A stretch of DNA of 64,000 nucleotides. Origin: Piscirickettsiaceae bacterium. Its GTDB lineage: Bacteria > Pseudomonadota > Gammaproteobacteria > Nitrosococcales > Methylophagaceae. The notes under the pieces were generated by a model, which saw only the letters and a list, made by a program, of their open reading frames with translations, was not told the DNA's origin and did not search any database. The stretch is from contig JAIBDZ010000001.1 of the NCBI GenBank assembly GCA_024685975.1, positions 124,001-188,000 of the forward strand, given 5' to 3'. Positions within the stretch are counted from its first letter, which is position 1. The number at the start of each line of letters is the position of its first letter. The position numbers were made by a program, and so were the translations under genes. Shown here piece after piece: positions 43,087 through 52,587 of this stretch.

Positions 43087-44556
43087 TTAGACGTTATTAC
43101 GCCAGCGGTGACAACTGTCGTCAAAGATTTGGGATACTTCTTCAGGTCCCCAAGTCCCGGCTGGATAGGTATGTACAAAGTCTTGTTCTTTAGCCCATTT
43201 TTCTAAAATAGGATCGACCGCTTTCCACGCTAAGTCGACTTCATCAGCCCGTAAGAATAATGACCGATCACCTAAGATAGCGTTAAGGATCATCGCTTCA
43301 TACGCGTCTAATTTGTGTTTGGTATCTTCTGTTTCTACTGTTTCCATCCCCACAGTATGAGAGCTGAGTTCTAAGCCGGGTTCTTTGGCTTGTATTTCAA
43401 TTCTGAGGGTATTTTCAGGCTGAAGCCCCATCACAATCCAGTTAGCATGACTGTCGCCAATTTCTGTGTTTTTGAATAACTCTTGTGGCGGCTTTTTAAA
43501 GCGAATCGCGATAGTAGCGCGTGATTCAGGCATGCATTTACCCGTGCGCAAATAAAACGGCACACCTTTCCAACGCCAGTTATCAATATAGACTTTCATC
43601 GCGGCATAGGTTTCAGTCACACTGTTTTCTGGTGCATCATCTTCTTCTAAATAACCTTTAACTGCTTGACCATCTACTGTGCCAGCGGCATATTGACCAC
43701 GGAAGGCATGGTCATCGACCATATCTTCAGTAATAGGGCGAATCGCTTTTAAGACTTTGACTTTTTCGTCACGTAACGATTCGTCATTCAAATCTGCAGG
43801 TGGTTCCATCGCGACCAAAGTCATGACTTGCAGCAAGTGACTTTGAATCATATCGCGTAATGCGCCAGACCCATCATAGTAACCTGCTCGACCACCAACA
43901 CCTTGTTGCTCAGCATGGGTAATTTGCACATGGTCGATATAATTACGATTCCATAATGGCTCTAATAAGAGATTTGCAAAACGGAAAACAAAGATATTTT
44001 GTACGGTACCTTTACCAAGGTAATGGTCAATACGATAAGTTTGTTTCTCGGTAAAGTTTTTTGCGATAGTTTGTTCTAATTCGCGAGCACTTTTTTGGTC
44101 ATAACCAAACGGTTTCTCGACCACAAGATGACGCCAGCCGTTATCTTCTTTATTTAAGCCAACTGCAGCGAGTTGGTCACCCACTACACCAAAGAGTGAT
44201 GGGCTAATTGATAAGTAAAAGACAATATTACTTGGAAAGTTTTGGTTTTTGTCTGTTAATAAAGTATTGAGCTCTTCATAAGAGGCGCTTTCAGTTAAAT
44301 CACATTTGAAATAACTCACTTTATCGAGAAAGTTAGCTAGTGCCGCTTGATTGACGCCGTTACGCGCTTTGGTTGATACATAATCCGTGACTTTGTCATG
44401 CCAATCCGACAAACTAGATTCTCTTCGCCCCATGCAAATGATGCGGGTGTCGTCTGTCAGCCTGTTTTCAATATCGAGATGGTAAAGGGCAGGGAGCAGT
44501 TTCTTTTTCGCCAAATCGCCCGTGGCACCAAAGATAATTATTGTACAAGACTGCAT
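43087..44556 (-). CDS. zwf: Glucose-6-phosphate 1-dehydrogenase
   Basis: NAD(P)-dependent oxidation of glucose 6-phosphate to 6-phosphogluconolactone, feeding Pgl. The 489 residues match the family. The N-terminal Rossmann motif is [13 protein letters not shown] (9-21), with EKPFG at 147-151 and the substrate site RIDHYLGKG at 175-183. The usual residue after K182 is Glu (DHYLGKE); here it is Gly183, an unusual change, though the catalytic His/Asp region and Lys182 are kept. It shares a divergent promoter region with glgA. In methylotrophs this enzyme can serve the dissimilatory RuMP cycle; that is context, not shown here. Confidence 0.95.
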   Translation of the reverse strand: MQSCTIIIFGATGDLAKKKLLPALYHLDIENRLTDDTRIICMGRRESSLSDWHDKVTDYVSTKARNGVNQAALANFLDKVSYFKCDLTESASYEELNTLLTDKNQNFPSNIVFYLSISPSLFGVVGDQLAAVGLNKEDNGWRHLVVEKPFGYDQKSARELEQTIAKNFTEKQTYRIDHYLGKGTVQNIFVFRFANLLLEPLWNRNYIDHVQITHAEQQGVGGRAGYYDGSGALRDMIQSHLLQVMTLVAMEPPADLNDESLRDEKVKVLKAIRPITEDMVDDHAFRGQYAAGTVDGQAVKGYLEEDDAPENSVTETYAAMKVYIDNWRWKGVPFYLRTGKCMPESRATIAIRFKKPPQELFKNTEIGDSHANWIVMGLQPENTLRIEIQAKEPGLELSSHTVGMETVETEDTKHKLDAYEAMILNAILGDRSLFLRADEVDLAWKAVDPILEKWAKEQDFVHTYPAGTWGPEEVSQIFDDSCHRWRNNV

Positions 44557-44581
44557 ATTTTCTCCTGTTGCTTGCTGTGAC

Positions 44582-44609
44582 TATGGTCATGACCGTATAT
44601 AATTGGTCA
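44582..44609. promoter_or_regulatory. Dyad element in the zwf/glgA divergent promoter
   Basis: A 16-base dyad (44582-44597, one mismatched pair) is centred on GGTCATGACC, and a second GGTCA half-site starts 20 bases later at 44605. A TATAAT at 44598-44603 lies between them and could be the glgA -10 box. On the other strand TTGACC could act as the zwf -35. A regulator bound here could affect both genes. Confidence 0.48.
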
Positions 44610-44634
44610 ATTGTACATTTTTTAGGAGCAAAAA

Positions 44635-46080
44635 GTGCGAAAAATTCTGTTTGCCAGTAGTGAAGTCTATCCGTTAATGAAGACGGGGGGGCTTGCTGAT
44701 GTGTCTGCTAGCCTTCCGATAGCGTTGGCTGAGCATGGACAGGAAGTTCGTATTGTAATGCCGGCTTATCGTCAATGTTTGACCGCATTAGATGATGTAA
44801 CGGTGGTAGCGAGTATCAAATTGGATGGTTATGTGCTGCCGGTTGACATATTGCAATCGACATTGCCACACAGTGATGTCACATTATGGCTGGTCAACTC
44901 TCCTTATCATTTTGATCGTGATGGTGGGCCTTATGGCGAAGATAATGGCGATGACTGGGAAGACAATGCGGCACGATTTGCGTTGTTTTCGCGTGCCATT
45001 GTGGCATTGGCAATGGATGAAGTTGGCTTAGACTGGCGACCTGATGTATTGCATTGTAATGATTGGCAGACGGGATTAGCGCCTGCTTTAATAGCCGATA
45101 TTCCTGACCGACCTTTGGTGGTTTACACGATTCATAATTTGGCATATCAAGGCTTATTCTCACGGGCTGAATTTGAATCATTAAGTTTATCTGAGTCGCT
45201 TTGGCAAATGGATGGATTAGAATTTTATGACCAAATGTCTTTTATGAAAGGCGGATTGGTTTATGCGGATCAGATCACGACGGTGAGCCCTCGTTATGCG
45301 GAAGAAATATGTACCCCAGAATATGGTTACGGTTTAGAAGGTCTATTACAATACCGTTCTGATCAAGGTCGCTTGTGCGGTATTTTGAATGGCATTGATA
45401 CGACAGAATGGGACCCAGAACATGATCCGCTGATTAAACAAGCTTATTCAGCTGACAAACTCATGGGTAAAGCGATTAATAAATCGGCATTGCAAGCGGC
45501 TTTTAAGTTGCCTGAAGAAAGCGATACGCTATTACTTGGGTTTATTAGTCGCTTAGTTGAACAAAAAGGGATCGATTTAACCATTGCTGCGATGCGAACA
45601 TTATTAGATCGCGGTAAGGCTGTGCAATTAATTTGTTTAGGCAGTGGGCATGCCGATTTCGAGCGTGACTTACAAGTATTAAGAGCTCGGTTCCCGGACA
45701 AAGTCGGTGTGAAAATTGGTTATGACGAAACGTTGGCACATCAGATAGAAGCAGGTGTAGATGCTTTTTTAATGCCGTCTCGTTTTGAACCTTGTGGTTT
45801 GAATCAATTATATAGTCTGCGTTATGGCACTTTACCCATTGTGAGAGAAACAGGTGGCTTAGCTGATTCGGTGGTCAATGCTGATGGTCAAGGGCGAGGC
45901 ACGGGCTTTCAGTTTGAAGAGGCGAGTACTTCGTCGTTATTAGCTGCGATAAGACGCGCTAGGGTGGCGTTTGACCAAGCTGATGTATGGCAACAGATGC
46001 AGATATCAGCGATGAAACAAGATGTCAGTTGGCAAAAGCGTGCTGAGCAATATATTGATTTATATCAGAATGTTGTTTGA
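44635..46080 (+). CDS. glgA: Glycogen synthase (ADP-glucose)
   Basis: GT5 glycosyltransferase extending glycogen from ADP-glucose. The 481 residues start at a GTG with AGGAG seven bases upstream. The ADP-glucose loop is MKTGGLADV (15-23); further motifs are HCNDWQTGL, VYTIHNLAYQG and the C-terminal FEPCGLNQLYSLRYGTLP with the catalytic Glu. Other glg genes are not in the window. Divergence from zwf suggests co-ordinated sharing of glucose phosphate between storage and oxidation. The 3' end overlaps the convergent PqiA-like gene by 16 bases. Confidence 0.94.
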   Translation: MRKILFASSEVYPLMKTGGLADVSASLPIALAEHGQEVRIVMPAYRQCLTALDDVTVVASIKLDGYVLPVDILQSTLPHSDVTLWLVNSPYHFDRDGGPYGEDNGDDWEDNAARFALFSRAIVALAMDEVGLDWRPDVLHCNDWQTGLAPALIADIPDRPLVVYTIHNLAYQGLFSRAEFESLSLSESLWQMDGLEFYDQMSFMKGGLVYADQITTVSPRYAEEICTPEYGYGLEGLLQYRSDQGRLCGILNGIDTTEWDPEHDPLIKQAYSADKLMGKAINKSALQAAFKLPEESDTLLLGFISRLVEQKGIDLTIAAMRTLLDRGKAVQLICLGSGHADFERDLQVLRARFPDKVGVKIGYDETLAHQIEAGVDAFLMPSRFEPCGLNQLYSLRYGTLPIVRETGGLADSVVNADGQGRGTGFQFEEASTSSLLAAIRRARVAFDQADVWQQMQISAMKQDVSWQKRAEQYIDLYQNVV

Positions 46081-46574
46081 GAAGAGTGCTCATCATATTC
46101 TAGCGTGGCAACGACTTGGTGCGTAATGATCATGATGAGCAGTACGGCTGCGCCAAAAAGGTATAAGCCGGGGTGAATTTCAATACTGGCCAATGCACCT
46201 AGTTTTACCGTGACAATTAACACGGCGACAACCATGACATCTAACATAGCCCAACGACCATATTCATGCATTAGATGAAGCAGTTTTTTACGGTGTTGAG
46301 GATTATTCGTATTGGGATGAAGCAGGTTGAATAATAAAATAATTTTGGCTAATGGCAGTAGAACGCTAAAACAGGCGACAACAAAGAATAAAACGATATG
46401 ACCTTCTAACCAAAGCTGTTCGATGCCGGTCATAATTGAAAAAGAATGACTGACGACCATTAATTTGGTTAGCGTGAGCATTGGTGTGAAGAAACCAGCA
46501 ATTAATAAGATACTGGTGAATAACAATAACCAACGCAATGGTTGTGGCGAGATAAAAGGTGGTTTACGGCTCAT
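46065..46574 (-). CDS. PqiA-like four-helix membrane protein
   Basis: 169-residue integral membrane protein resembling one half of paraquat-inducible protein A: four helices (about 14-34, 55-78, 108-130, 138-158), a FTPMLTLTKL stretch and YGRWAMLDVMVVAVLIVTVKLG. It lacks the zinc-ribbon cysteines seen in full PqiA. PqiA proteins usually work with MCE-domain PqiB in lipid traffic, but no MCE gene is near. It overlaps srmB by 11 bases, on the same strand. Confidence 0.75.
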   Translation of the reverse strand: MSRKPPFISPQPLRWLLLFTSILLIAGFFTPMLTLTKLMVVSHSFSIMTGIEQLWLEGHIVLFFVVACFSVLLPLAKIILLFNLLHPNTNNPQHRKKLLHLMHEYGRWAMLDVMVVAVLIVTVKLGALASIEIHPGLYLFGAAVLLIMIITHQVVATLEYDEHSSQTTF

Positions 46575-47790
46575 TTTTTGGTTCTGTTATCCGATCTTTT
46601 TTCGCAATATAACGAGGTTTATTTCGGTCTTTTTTCTTGGCCTTCTTTTTCTTTGTATTAGGTTCTAACCCTTTGATCTTCGCAATAGGCAAGGATGTTT
46701 TAAGGTGAAACTCAATACGTTCTAAATTTTTTCTGTCATGAGGTTCAACAAGGTTATAGGCAATACCACTTTGTTGTGCTCTGCCTGTTCGACCAATGCG
46801 ATGAATATAAATATCCCCACGAATAGGTAAGTCATAATTAATGACATGGGTAATATCTTGAATGTCGAGCCCTCTCGCTGCGACATCGGTGGCGACCATA
46901 ACTTTGATTAATCCTTGGCGGAATTTGCGTGTTTTATCGCGTCTTATAGCTTGGTCAAAGTCGCCATGCATGACTTGGGCGGATATATTTTGTGATTGTA
47001 ACCAATGCGCAACATCTTCTGCTTGTTGTTTTTTATTACAGAAAATTAATACACGCTGGCATGCATCGTCGGCCAATAAAGTTTTTAATATGGCTTGTTT
47101 ATGTTCTCGGTTATCAGCGTAATAAACAGATTGTGTGATGGTGTCGGCTTGGTGATTGACGGCATCAATTTGAACGATTTCAGCATCATGTAATAAGGCA
47201 TCAGCAAAAATATCAATACCACCACCGGCTAATGTGGCAGAAAATAAACACGCTTGGAAACCATTGGCAATGGTAGCTAGGAGTGATAATACATCGGGCC
47301 CCTGTCCCATATCTAACATGCGGTCAGCTTCATCAATGACGACGACATCAATATCGGTTAAATCAAGTAATTCATCGGACACTAAATTGAGCAGGCGGCC
47401 AGGTGTGCCAATCAAAATATCACAATGTTGATTGGCCATTTCAGTTTGTTTAGAGGGTGAAAAACCACCGGTAATGATGGCTGTATTGAGTTTCAATCCA
47501 TGACTCAATTGCTTGATATTATGTTGTAATTGGAAAGCCAACTCGCGCGTTGGCGCCAATATCAATACGGTTGCATGGTTTGATTGGTTGGGTTCATCAA
47601 TCAGTTGCTGCAAGATGGGTAGGATAAAAGCCGCACTTTTCCCCGTTCCAGTCGCGGCACCTGCAAGAATGTCTTTGCCTTCTAAAATAATCGGAATAGC
47701 GGCTGATTGGATGGCCGTCGGTTCTTCATAACCTAATTGAGTCAGGTTTTTGAGGAGTTGTTCATCGAGAAAGAGATCGTCAAAGCGCAT
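46564..47790 (-). CDS. srmB: DEAD-box RNA helicase SrmB-like
   Basis: ATP-dependent RNA helicase; SrmB aids early 50S ribosome assembly in E. coli. The chosen start gives MRFDDLFLDEQLLKNLTQLGYEEPTAIQ, aligned with the SrmB N-terminus (408 residues). In-frame starts up to 16 codons upstream (GTG at 47838, ATG at 47829) remain possible. Motifs: GAATGTGKSAA, APTRELA, GTPGRLL, VIDEADRMLD, SAT, and HRIGRTGRA. The Lys-rich tail (KKKKAKKKDRNKPRYIAKKDR) is an RNA-binding extension. Distinction from other DEAD-box subfamilies rests on overall resemblance. Confidence 0.87.
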   Translation of the reverse strand: MRFDDLFLDEQLLKNLTQLGYEEPTAIQSAAIPIILEGKDILAGAATGTGKSAAFILPILQQLIDEPNQSNHATVLILAPTRELAFQLQHNIKQLSHGLKLNTAIITGGFSPSKQTEMANQHCDILIGTPGRLLNLVSDELLDLTDIDVVVIDEADRMLDMGQGPDVLSLLATIANGFQACLFSATLAGGGIDIFADALLHDAEIVQIDAVNHQADTITQSVYYADNREHKQAILKTLLADDACQRVLIFCNKKQQAEDVAHWLQSQNISAQVMHGDFDQAIRRDKTRKFRQGLIKVMVATDVAARGLDIQDITHVINYDLPIRGDIYIHRIGRTGRAQQSGIAYNLVEPHDRKNLERIEFHLKTSLPIAKIKGLEPNTKKKKAKKKDRNKPRYIAKKDRITEPKNEP

Positions 47791-47859
47791 GGTGTTGGTT
47801 TTTATCTGGCTATTATGAGCCGTGATCATAGCAGTCACGCTGCGAAAAAGCTTGTGACT

Positions 47860-48726
47860 TTATGTGTTGAGTACTAATAAACTGCCGATAATCATGACTG
47901 AACAAGCTAATAATCGACGTCGAATATATTGTTCTTTAAAGATACGATAACCTAAGATGACTTGTAAAACCATGCTGAGTTGGAATAAAGCTAAGGCATA
48001 TGCGATGAGGGTATGCGCGAGAATGATTAAGGTCGTTAACTGCATGAAAAACAGTAATAAACCCAGTTGAAAAATAGCGAAATAATCGCGTTTTATGGCG
48101 TGGTGTTGAGGCGTTTGTTTGTGGTGAAATAGGGCATAACTTAGGTAAGCGAGCGGTAGGCCCATCAGGCACCAAAAGGCGGTGGTGGCGACAGGGCCGC
48201 CTTCCATTACAGCTGTTTTGAGCGGTAATGTGCCGATAGAAAATAATAAGATAGAGAGAAAGCGATATTGCACGCCTTTGTCTTGTAATAGCTGGATTAG
48301 ACGGGGACGTTGTTGCTCTACTTTCGGCGGTAATAGAAAAATGCTGCCTAAAATAATAATCGCGATTCCACTCAAACCTTGAGCGTCAGGTATTTCATGT
48401 AGAAAAACCAATGCCAATAACATTGAAATGACGACTTTATAGGCATTCAGTGGTCCAAAAACGGATAAGTCAGTTTTGGACAAGGATAAGACAAGAAAGA
48501 GCGTTCCTGCCATATCTAACAGAGCGGCTGCTAGGCTATTTACCCAAAAAGATTGGCTATACTCCGTCAGCGGTAGAAAAGGTAACAGCGGCAAACTAAG
48601 TGCCGCTAGAATCAGGTAAGCCGAAGCGACAATCAACAAAGGGTGATGATGTTGACTGAGCTGTTTTTGACTGACATTGGCAAAAGAAGCAAAGGCAACA
48701 CGGCTTAAAACGAGAAGCAATTCCAT
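47860..48726 (-). CDS. EamA/DMT family membrane transporter
   Basis: 288-residue inner-membrane protein with about ten hydrophobic helices in two halves, typical of drug/metabolite transporter exporters. Features include SRVAFASFANVSQKQL at the start, ILGSIFLLPPK at the mid-point and YRIFKEQYIRRRLLACSVMIIGSLLVL at the end. The substrate is not predictable. It lies between srmB and the TRAP binding protein, probably as its own unit. Confidence 0.8.
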   Translation of the reverse strand: MELLLVLSRVAFASFANVSQKQLSQHHHPLLIVASAYLILAALSLPLLPFLPLTEYSQSFWVNSLAAALLDMAGTLFLVLSLSKTDLSVFGPLNAYKVVISMLLALVFLHEIPDAQGLSGIAIIILGSIFLLPPKVEQQRPRLIQLLQDKGVQYRFLSILLFSIGTLPLKTAVMEGGPVATTAFWCLMGLPLAYLSYALFHHKQTPQHHAIKRDYFAIFQLGLLLFFMQLTTLIILAHTLIAYALALFQLSMVLQVILGYRIFKEQYIRRRLLACSVMIIGSLLVLNT

Positions 48727-48769
48727 AACAAGGTTAGGTAAAGGTGACTGTTAAAAGCAAAATGACCTA

Positions 48770-49870
48770 TTATTGTTGCTTTAAATACGCACTTTCAGAA
48801 ATGGCCGACCAAGCATTGTCTTTTGTTTTAAAGGCATCATAAGCTTGATAAATTCGTGCGAATTTTGGGTCATTTGCGGCTTCTTCTTTTAAGGTTTCAT
48901 CCGTTAAGTTTTTCAAACGGTCTAACACATCTTGTGGGAAGGGGTGAATGGTCACACCTTCACGTTGTTGTAACTCGGCTAAGGCTTCCCCATTTTTTTG
49001 TTCCATTTCAGATAACATGCGCACATTTTCAGCTTGAGCAGCTTGACTAACAATAGTTTGCAAGTCTTCTGGTAAAGATTGCCATGCGCGTTCGTTGATG
49101 GTCAGTTCGAGCACGGTGCCGGGCTCATGCCAACCTGGATAATAATAGTGTTTTGCGGCGCGATATAAACCTAATCGTTGATCATGAAACGGGCTGAGCC
49201 ATTCCGTGGCATCAATCGTTTTTCGTTCGAGAGAGGTATACACTTCGCTCCCGGCTAATAAAATAGGGTTTCCGCCAGCTTTAGCAAAGACTTTACCGCC
49301 CAAGCCTGGAATACGCATTTTTAAGCCAGCCAAATCATCAACAGAGTGGATTTCATGATTAAACCAGCCGCCCATTTGTACGCCGGTATTACCTAATGGG
49401 AAAGGGATAACATGAAAGGGTTTATAAGTTTCACGCCATAACTCTAATCCGCCGCCAGTATATAACCATGCATTCATGCCTCGGGCTGTCATGCCAAACG
49501 GAACGGTAGAGAAAAATTGCGCTTCAGGGACTTTTCCAGCCCAGTAATAGGCGCTGCCATGCCCCATTTCGACGGTGCCTTGTGACACTGCATCAAACGT
49601 TTGTAAGGGGGGAATTAACTCACCGCCGGCATAGACTTTAATTTTTAATCGACCATTGCTCATGATATCGATGTTGTGGGCAAAACGTTCGGCGCCTTCT
49701 TGAATGATGGGATAGCCTGGCGGCCAAGTTGTGACCATTTTCCATTGAAAGCTTTGTTGTGATTGTGGTGTGGCGGCATTGCTTGATGGCGCGTTATTAT
49801 CATTGCAAGCCGTCAATATCAGCCCAAGACTTAATAATAGTAAGGGACGTAGCCAGTTCGGTATTGTCAT
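48770..49870 (-). CDS. TRAP transporter solute-binding lipoprotein (DctP family)
   Basis: Binding protein of the DctP/TAXI-like TRAP class. With the start at 49870 (366 residues) it has a lipobox LTAC with Cys22 and so should be membrane-anchored. The mature part begins WKMVTTWPPGYPIIQEGAERF and includes GSAYYWAGK, GLKMRIPGLGGKVFAKAGG and ATEWLSPF, a set that recalls the 2-oxoacid-binding TakP group. No DctQ/DctM membrane subunits lie nearby, so it is an orphan here. Starts two and 19 codons earlier exist, the latter extending into uvrD. The ligand assignment is inference. Confidence 0.85.
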   Translation of the reverse strand: MTIPNWLRPLLLLSLGLILTACNDNNAPSSNAATPQSQQSFQWKMVTTWPPGYPIIQEGAERFAHNIDIMSNGRLKIKVYAGGELIPPLQTFDAVSQGTVEMGHGSAYYWAGKVPEAQFFSTVPFGMTARGMNAWLYTGGGLELWRETYKPFHVIPFPLGNTGVQMGGWFNHEIHSVDDLAGLKMRIPGLGGKVFAKAGGNPILLAGSEVYTSLERKTIDATEWLSPFHDQRLGLYRAAKHYYYPGWHEPGTVLELTINERAWQSLPEDLQTIVSQAAQAENVRMLSEMEQKNGEALAELQQREGVTIHPFPQDVLDRLKNLTDETLKEEAANDPKFARIYQAYDAFKTKDNAWSAISESAYLKQQ

Positions 49871-49887
49871 ATCCATATCCAGAATCG

Positions 49888-52041
49888 TTAGAGTTTTTCT
49901 AGTTTTGCATAAGCGAGGACTAACCATTTAGCTCCCGCGTGTTTAAAGTTGACTTGAATGCGACTATTTTTATCGCTGCCTTCAATATCAACAACTGTAC
50001 CTTGTCCAAATTTTTGATGGTGGACTTGGTCGCCAGGGGCGAATCCAGTTGCATTGTGTTTCTGCATTGTCATGGCTGAATGACCATGGGAGACGGCTGT
50101 TGTGCGCGCACGTACTTCTTCGATACAGTCTTCAGGTAATTCCATTAAAAAGCGCGAGGGGATCGGCGACATTTCTTGGCCGTATAAGAACCTCGATTCA
50201 GTATGCATTAAATACAATATTTCTCTAGCGCGGGTCATCCCAACATAACAAAGCCGTCTTTCTTCCGCGAGACGTTGAGGATCGTCGCTGCTTTTTTGCC
50301 CAGGAAATAAACCTTCTTCCATGCCGACCATAAAGACGACAGGAAACTCAAGTCCTTTAGCTGAATGAAGTGTCATTAATTGCACACAATCTTCCCATGC
50401 ACCGGCTTGATTTTCGCCAGCTTCTAGTGCGGCATGAGACAAGAATGCATCGAGCAATGTCATATCCTGTGCTTCATCAGGCTGAACAAATTGTCGGGTA
50501 GCACTGATCAATTCATCTAAGTTTTCAATTCGGCCTTGGCCTTTTTCTGATTTGTCTTTGGCGTGATGTTGGCGTAAGCCACTTTCGTCAATAACTAAGC
50601 TTGTGAGTTCATTAAGACTGAGCTCGCTTTCTGGAGTGAGAGAGTCGATTAAGGTAATAAAACCGGTTAAAGCATTGGCGGCTCTAGCGCTAAAGAAACC
50701 ATTGTCTAATAAGGCAAGTGAAGCCTGCCATAATGTTTGACTTTGTTCGCGTGCAAACTGACGTAATTGGGTTAAGGTCGCGGCGCCAATGCCTCTGGTC
50801 GGCGTGTTGACGACGCGTTCAAAAGCCGCATCATCATTGCGGTTTGCAATTAATCGTAAATAAGCTAAGACGTCTTTAATTTCGGCACGTTCGAAGAAAC
50901 GTAGGCCACCATAGACACGATAAGGCATATTGGCTTGAAGTAGCGCTTCTTCAATGGCGCGAGATTGGGCATTGGAGCGGTATAGAACAGCATTATCAGC
51001 GCGGCTTCCACCTTTGTTGACCCAACTTTTTATTTGCTCAACTAAGTAACTGGCTTCATCACGTTCATTAAAGGCACGATAGAGTTGGATGGGGTCGCCT
51101 TGTTCACCATCGGTCCATAACTCTTTTCCGAGCCGTTCATTATTATTGGCAATAACGGCATTGGCTGCGGCTAGAATATTGCCTGTAGAGCGATAGTTTT
51201 GCTCAAGACTAATCGTGGTGGCATCAGCATAATCGTGATGAAATTTTTGAATGTTTTCAATTTTGGCGCCGCGCCAGCCATAAATGGATTGATCGTCATC
51301 GCCGACAATAAATAAATGACCCGTGTCGCCAGCTAACAGTCTCAGCCATGCATATTGAATGGTATTGGTGTCTTGAAATTCGTCGACGAGAATTTGGCTA
51401 AAACGTTGTTGGTAGTTGGCCAAAATATCAGGTCGTTTACGCCATAGCTCATGAGAACGTAATAAAATTTCTCCAAAATCAATGACGCCAGCACGTTGGC
51501 AAGCCTCTTCGTAGGCTTGGTAGATATCTAACATTTTTTGAGAATAAGGATCCGGGCCAGCTTGGATATGACTTGCACGTAAGCCTTCATCTTTTTGGGC
51601 GTTGATATACCATTGTGCCTGTTTTGCTGGCCATTGAGCTTCGTCTAATTCCATCGCACGGATCAAGCGTTTTAACATGCGTTGTTGATCATCGCTATCT
51701 AGGATTTGGAAGTTTTGAGGTAAATCCGCTTCTTTCCAGTGTGCGCGTAATAAGCGATGTGCAAGGCCATGGAAGGTACCAACCCACATGCCACCAATAG
51801 GATATCCCAACATATCTTCAATACGACATCGCATTTCTGCGGCGGCTTTATTGGTAAAGGTGACAGCAAGGATATTGGCGGGGGATAAGCCTTCGGCTTG
51901 AATGAGCCAAGCAATACGATGGACTAATACGCGGGTTTTGCCACTGCCTGCGCCAGCTAATATGCGTGCGTGGCCAAGGGGCGCTGCAACAGCGTCGCGT
52001 TGCGGCTTATTGAGGTGTTCAAGTATTTCGGATACATCCAT
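49888..52041 (-). CDS. uvrD: DNA helicase II UvrD
   Basis: 3'-5' superfamily-1 helicase for nucleotide-excision and mismatch repair. The 717 residues match the family. Motifs in order: Q-motif LNKPQRDAV, Walker A AGAGSGKTRVLVHRI (30-44), TFTNKAA, DEFQDTN, GDDDQSIYGWRGA, QNYRS, GLEFPVVFMVG, and GMTRAREILYL. The C-terminal Tudor-like end (FGQGTVVDIEGSDKNSRIQVNF) is intact. A terminator-like hairpin separates it from trxA upstream. Confidence 0.95.
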   Translation of the reverse strand: MDVSEILEHLNKPQRDAVAAPLGHARILAGAGSGKTRVLVHRIAWLIQAEGLSPANILAVTFTNKAAAEMRCRIEDMLGYPIGGMWVGTFHGLAHRLLRAHWKEADLPQNFQILDSDDQQRMLKRLIRAMELDEAQWPAKQAQWYINAQKDEGLRASHIQAGPDPYSQKMLDIYQAYEEACQRAGVIDFGEILLRSHELWRKRPDILANYQQRFSQILVDEFQDTNTIQYAWLRLLAGDTGHLFIVGDDDQSIYGWRGAKIENIQKFHHDYADATTISLEQNYRSTGNILAAANAVIANNNERLGKELWTDGEQGDPIQLYRAFNERDEASYLVEQIKSWVNKGGSRADNAVLYRSNAQSRAIEEALLQANMPYRVYGGLRFFERAEIKDVLAYLRLIANRNDDAAFERVVNTPTRGIGAATLTQLRQFAREQSQTLWQASLALLDNGFFSARAANALTGFITLIDSLTPESELSLNELTSLVIDESGLRQHHAKDKSEKGQGRIENLDELISATRQFVQPDEAQDMTLLDAFLSHAALEAGENQAGAWEDCVQLMTLHSAKGLEFPVVFMVGMEEGLFPGQKSSDDPQRLAEERRLCYVGMTRAREILYLMHTESRFLYGQEMSPIPSRFLMELPEDCIEEVRARTTAVSHGHSAMTMQKHNATGFAPGDQVHHQKFGQGTVVDIEGSDKNSRIQVNFKHAGAKWLVLAYAKLEKL

Positions 52042-52064
52042 GACAGGATTAGGCTCATAGTCGC

Positions 52065-52097
52065 AAAAGCCACACGAGGCAGCATTGCCTGTGTGGC
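52065..52097 (-). terminator. Hairpin terminator after trxA
   Basis: Read on the minus strand, GCCACACAGGCA - ATGC - TGCCTCGTGTGGC is a 12-pair stem with one bulge, followed by TTTT. It lies 64 bases after the trxA stop and just before uvrD. The short T-tract makes it moderate rather than strong. Confidence 0.6.
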
Positions 52098-52160
52098 CAT
52101 TGATAGCTTAAAAGGTTAAGTTTAAGCCAGCTTTGCCCTGCAAATGAGGGCCGTAGCAGA

Positions 52161-52487
52161 TTAAAGGTTGCTGTCTAAGAAAGCAGCGAGTTGAGACTTA
52201 GATAATGCCCCGACTTTAGTTGCTTCTACTTCGCCGCCTTTAAAAAGCATTAAAGTAGGAATGCCACGAATACCGTAACGTGGTGGGGTATCAGGGTTTT
52301 CATCAATATTGAGTTTGCAGACAGTCATTTTGTCAGCATATTCAGCACCGATTTCTTCAAGAATAGGGGCAATCATTTTACAAGGGCCACACCATTCAGC
52401 CCAGTAATCAACTAAGACCGGTTTGTCTGATTGTAGTACTAGGCTTTCAAAATCGCCATCAGTCACATTGGTGACATTTACGCTCAT
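52161..52487 (-). CDS. trxA: Thioredoxin 1
   Basis: Cytoplasmic dithiol reductant. The 108 residues carry the active site WCGPCK (Cys33, Cys36) in [20 protein letters not shown], and the cis-Pro loop [19 protein letters not shown] lies seven bases before the ATG. It diverges from rhlB, the same arrangement as in E. coli, where rho follows trxA; here uvrD follows instead. Confidence 0.96.
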   Translation of the reverse strand: MSVNVTNVTDGDFESLVLQSDKPVLVDYWAEWCGPCKMIAPILEEIGAEYADKMTVCKLNIDENPDTPPRYGIRGIPTLMLFKGGEVEATKVGALSKSQLAAFLDSNL

Positions 52488-52514
52488 GTTTTATCTCCAG
52501 TGGTATATAAGCTA

Positions 52515-52540
52515 TTGGAGGGCTATACTCGTGCCTCCAA
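52515..52540. promoter_or_regulatory. Inverted repeat between trxA and rhlB
   Basis: TTGGAGG and CCTCCAA form perfect 7-base arms around a 12-base spacer that contains TATACT (52524-52529), a possible rhlB -10 box. It could be a dimeric-regulator site for both genes or an RNA hairpin. No known consensus matches. Confidence 0.4.
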
Positions 52541-52587
52541 CATAAATAACATTTTTTCCTATCATTAAAGGTAATGCAAGTATTTCT

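Noticed and set aside
47833-47856. AGTCAC...GTGACT inverted repeat between srmB and the EamA gene as terminator
   Set aside because: Arms are only six bases with a long interior and no T-tract on the minus strand; support is too weak.
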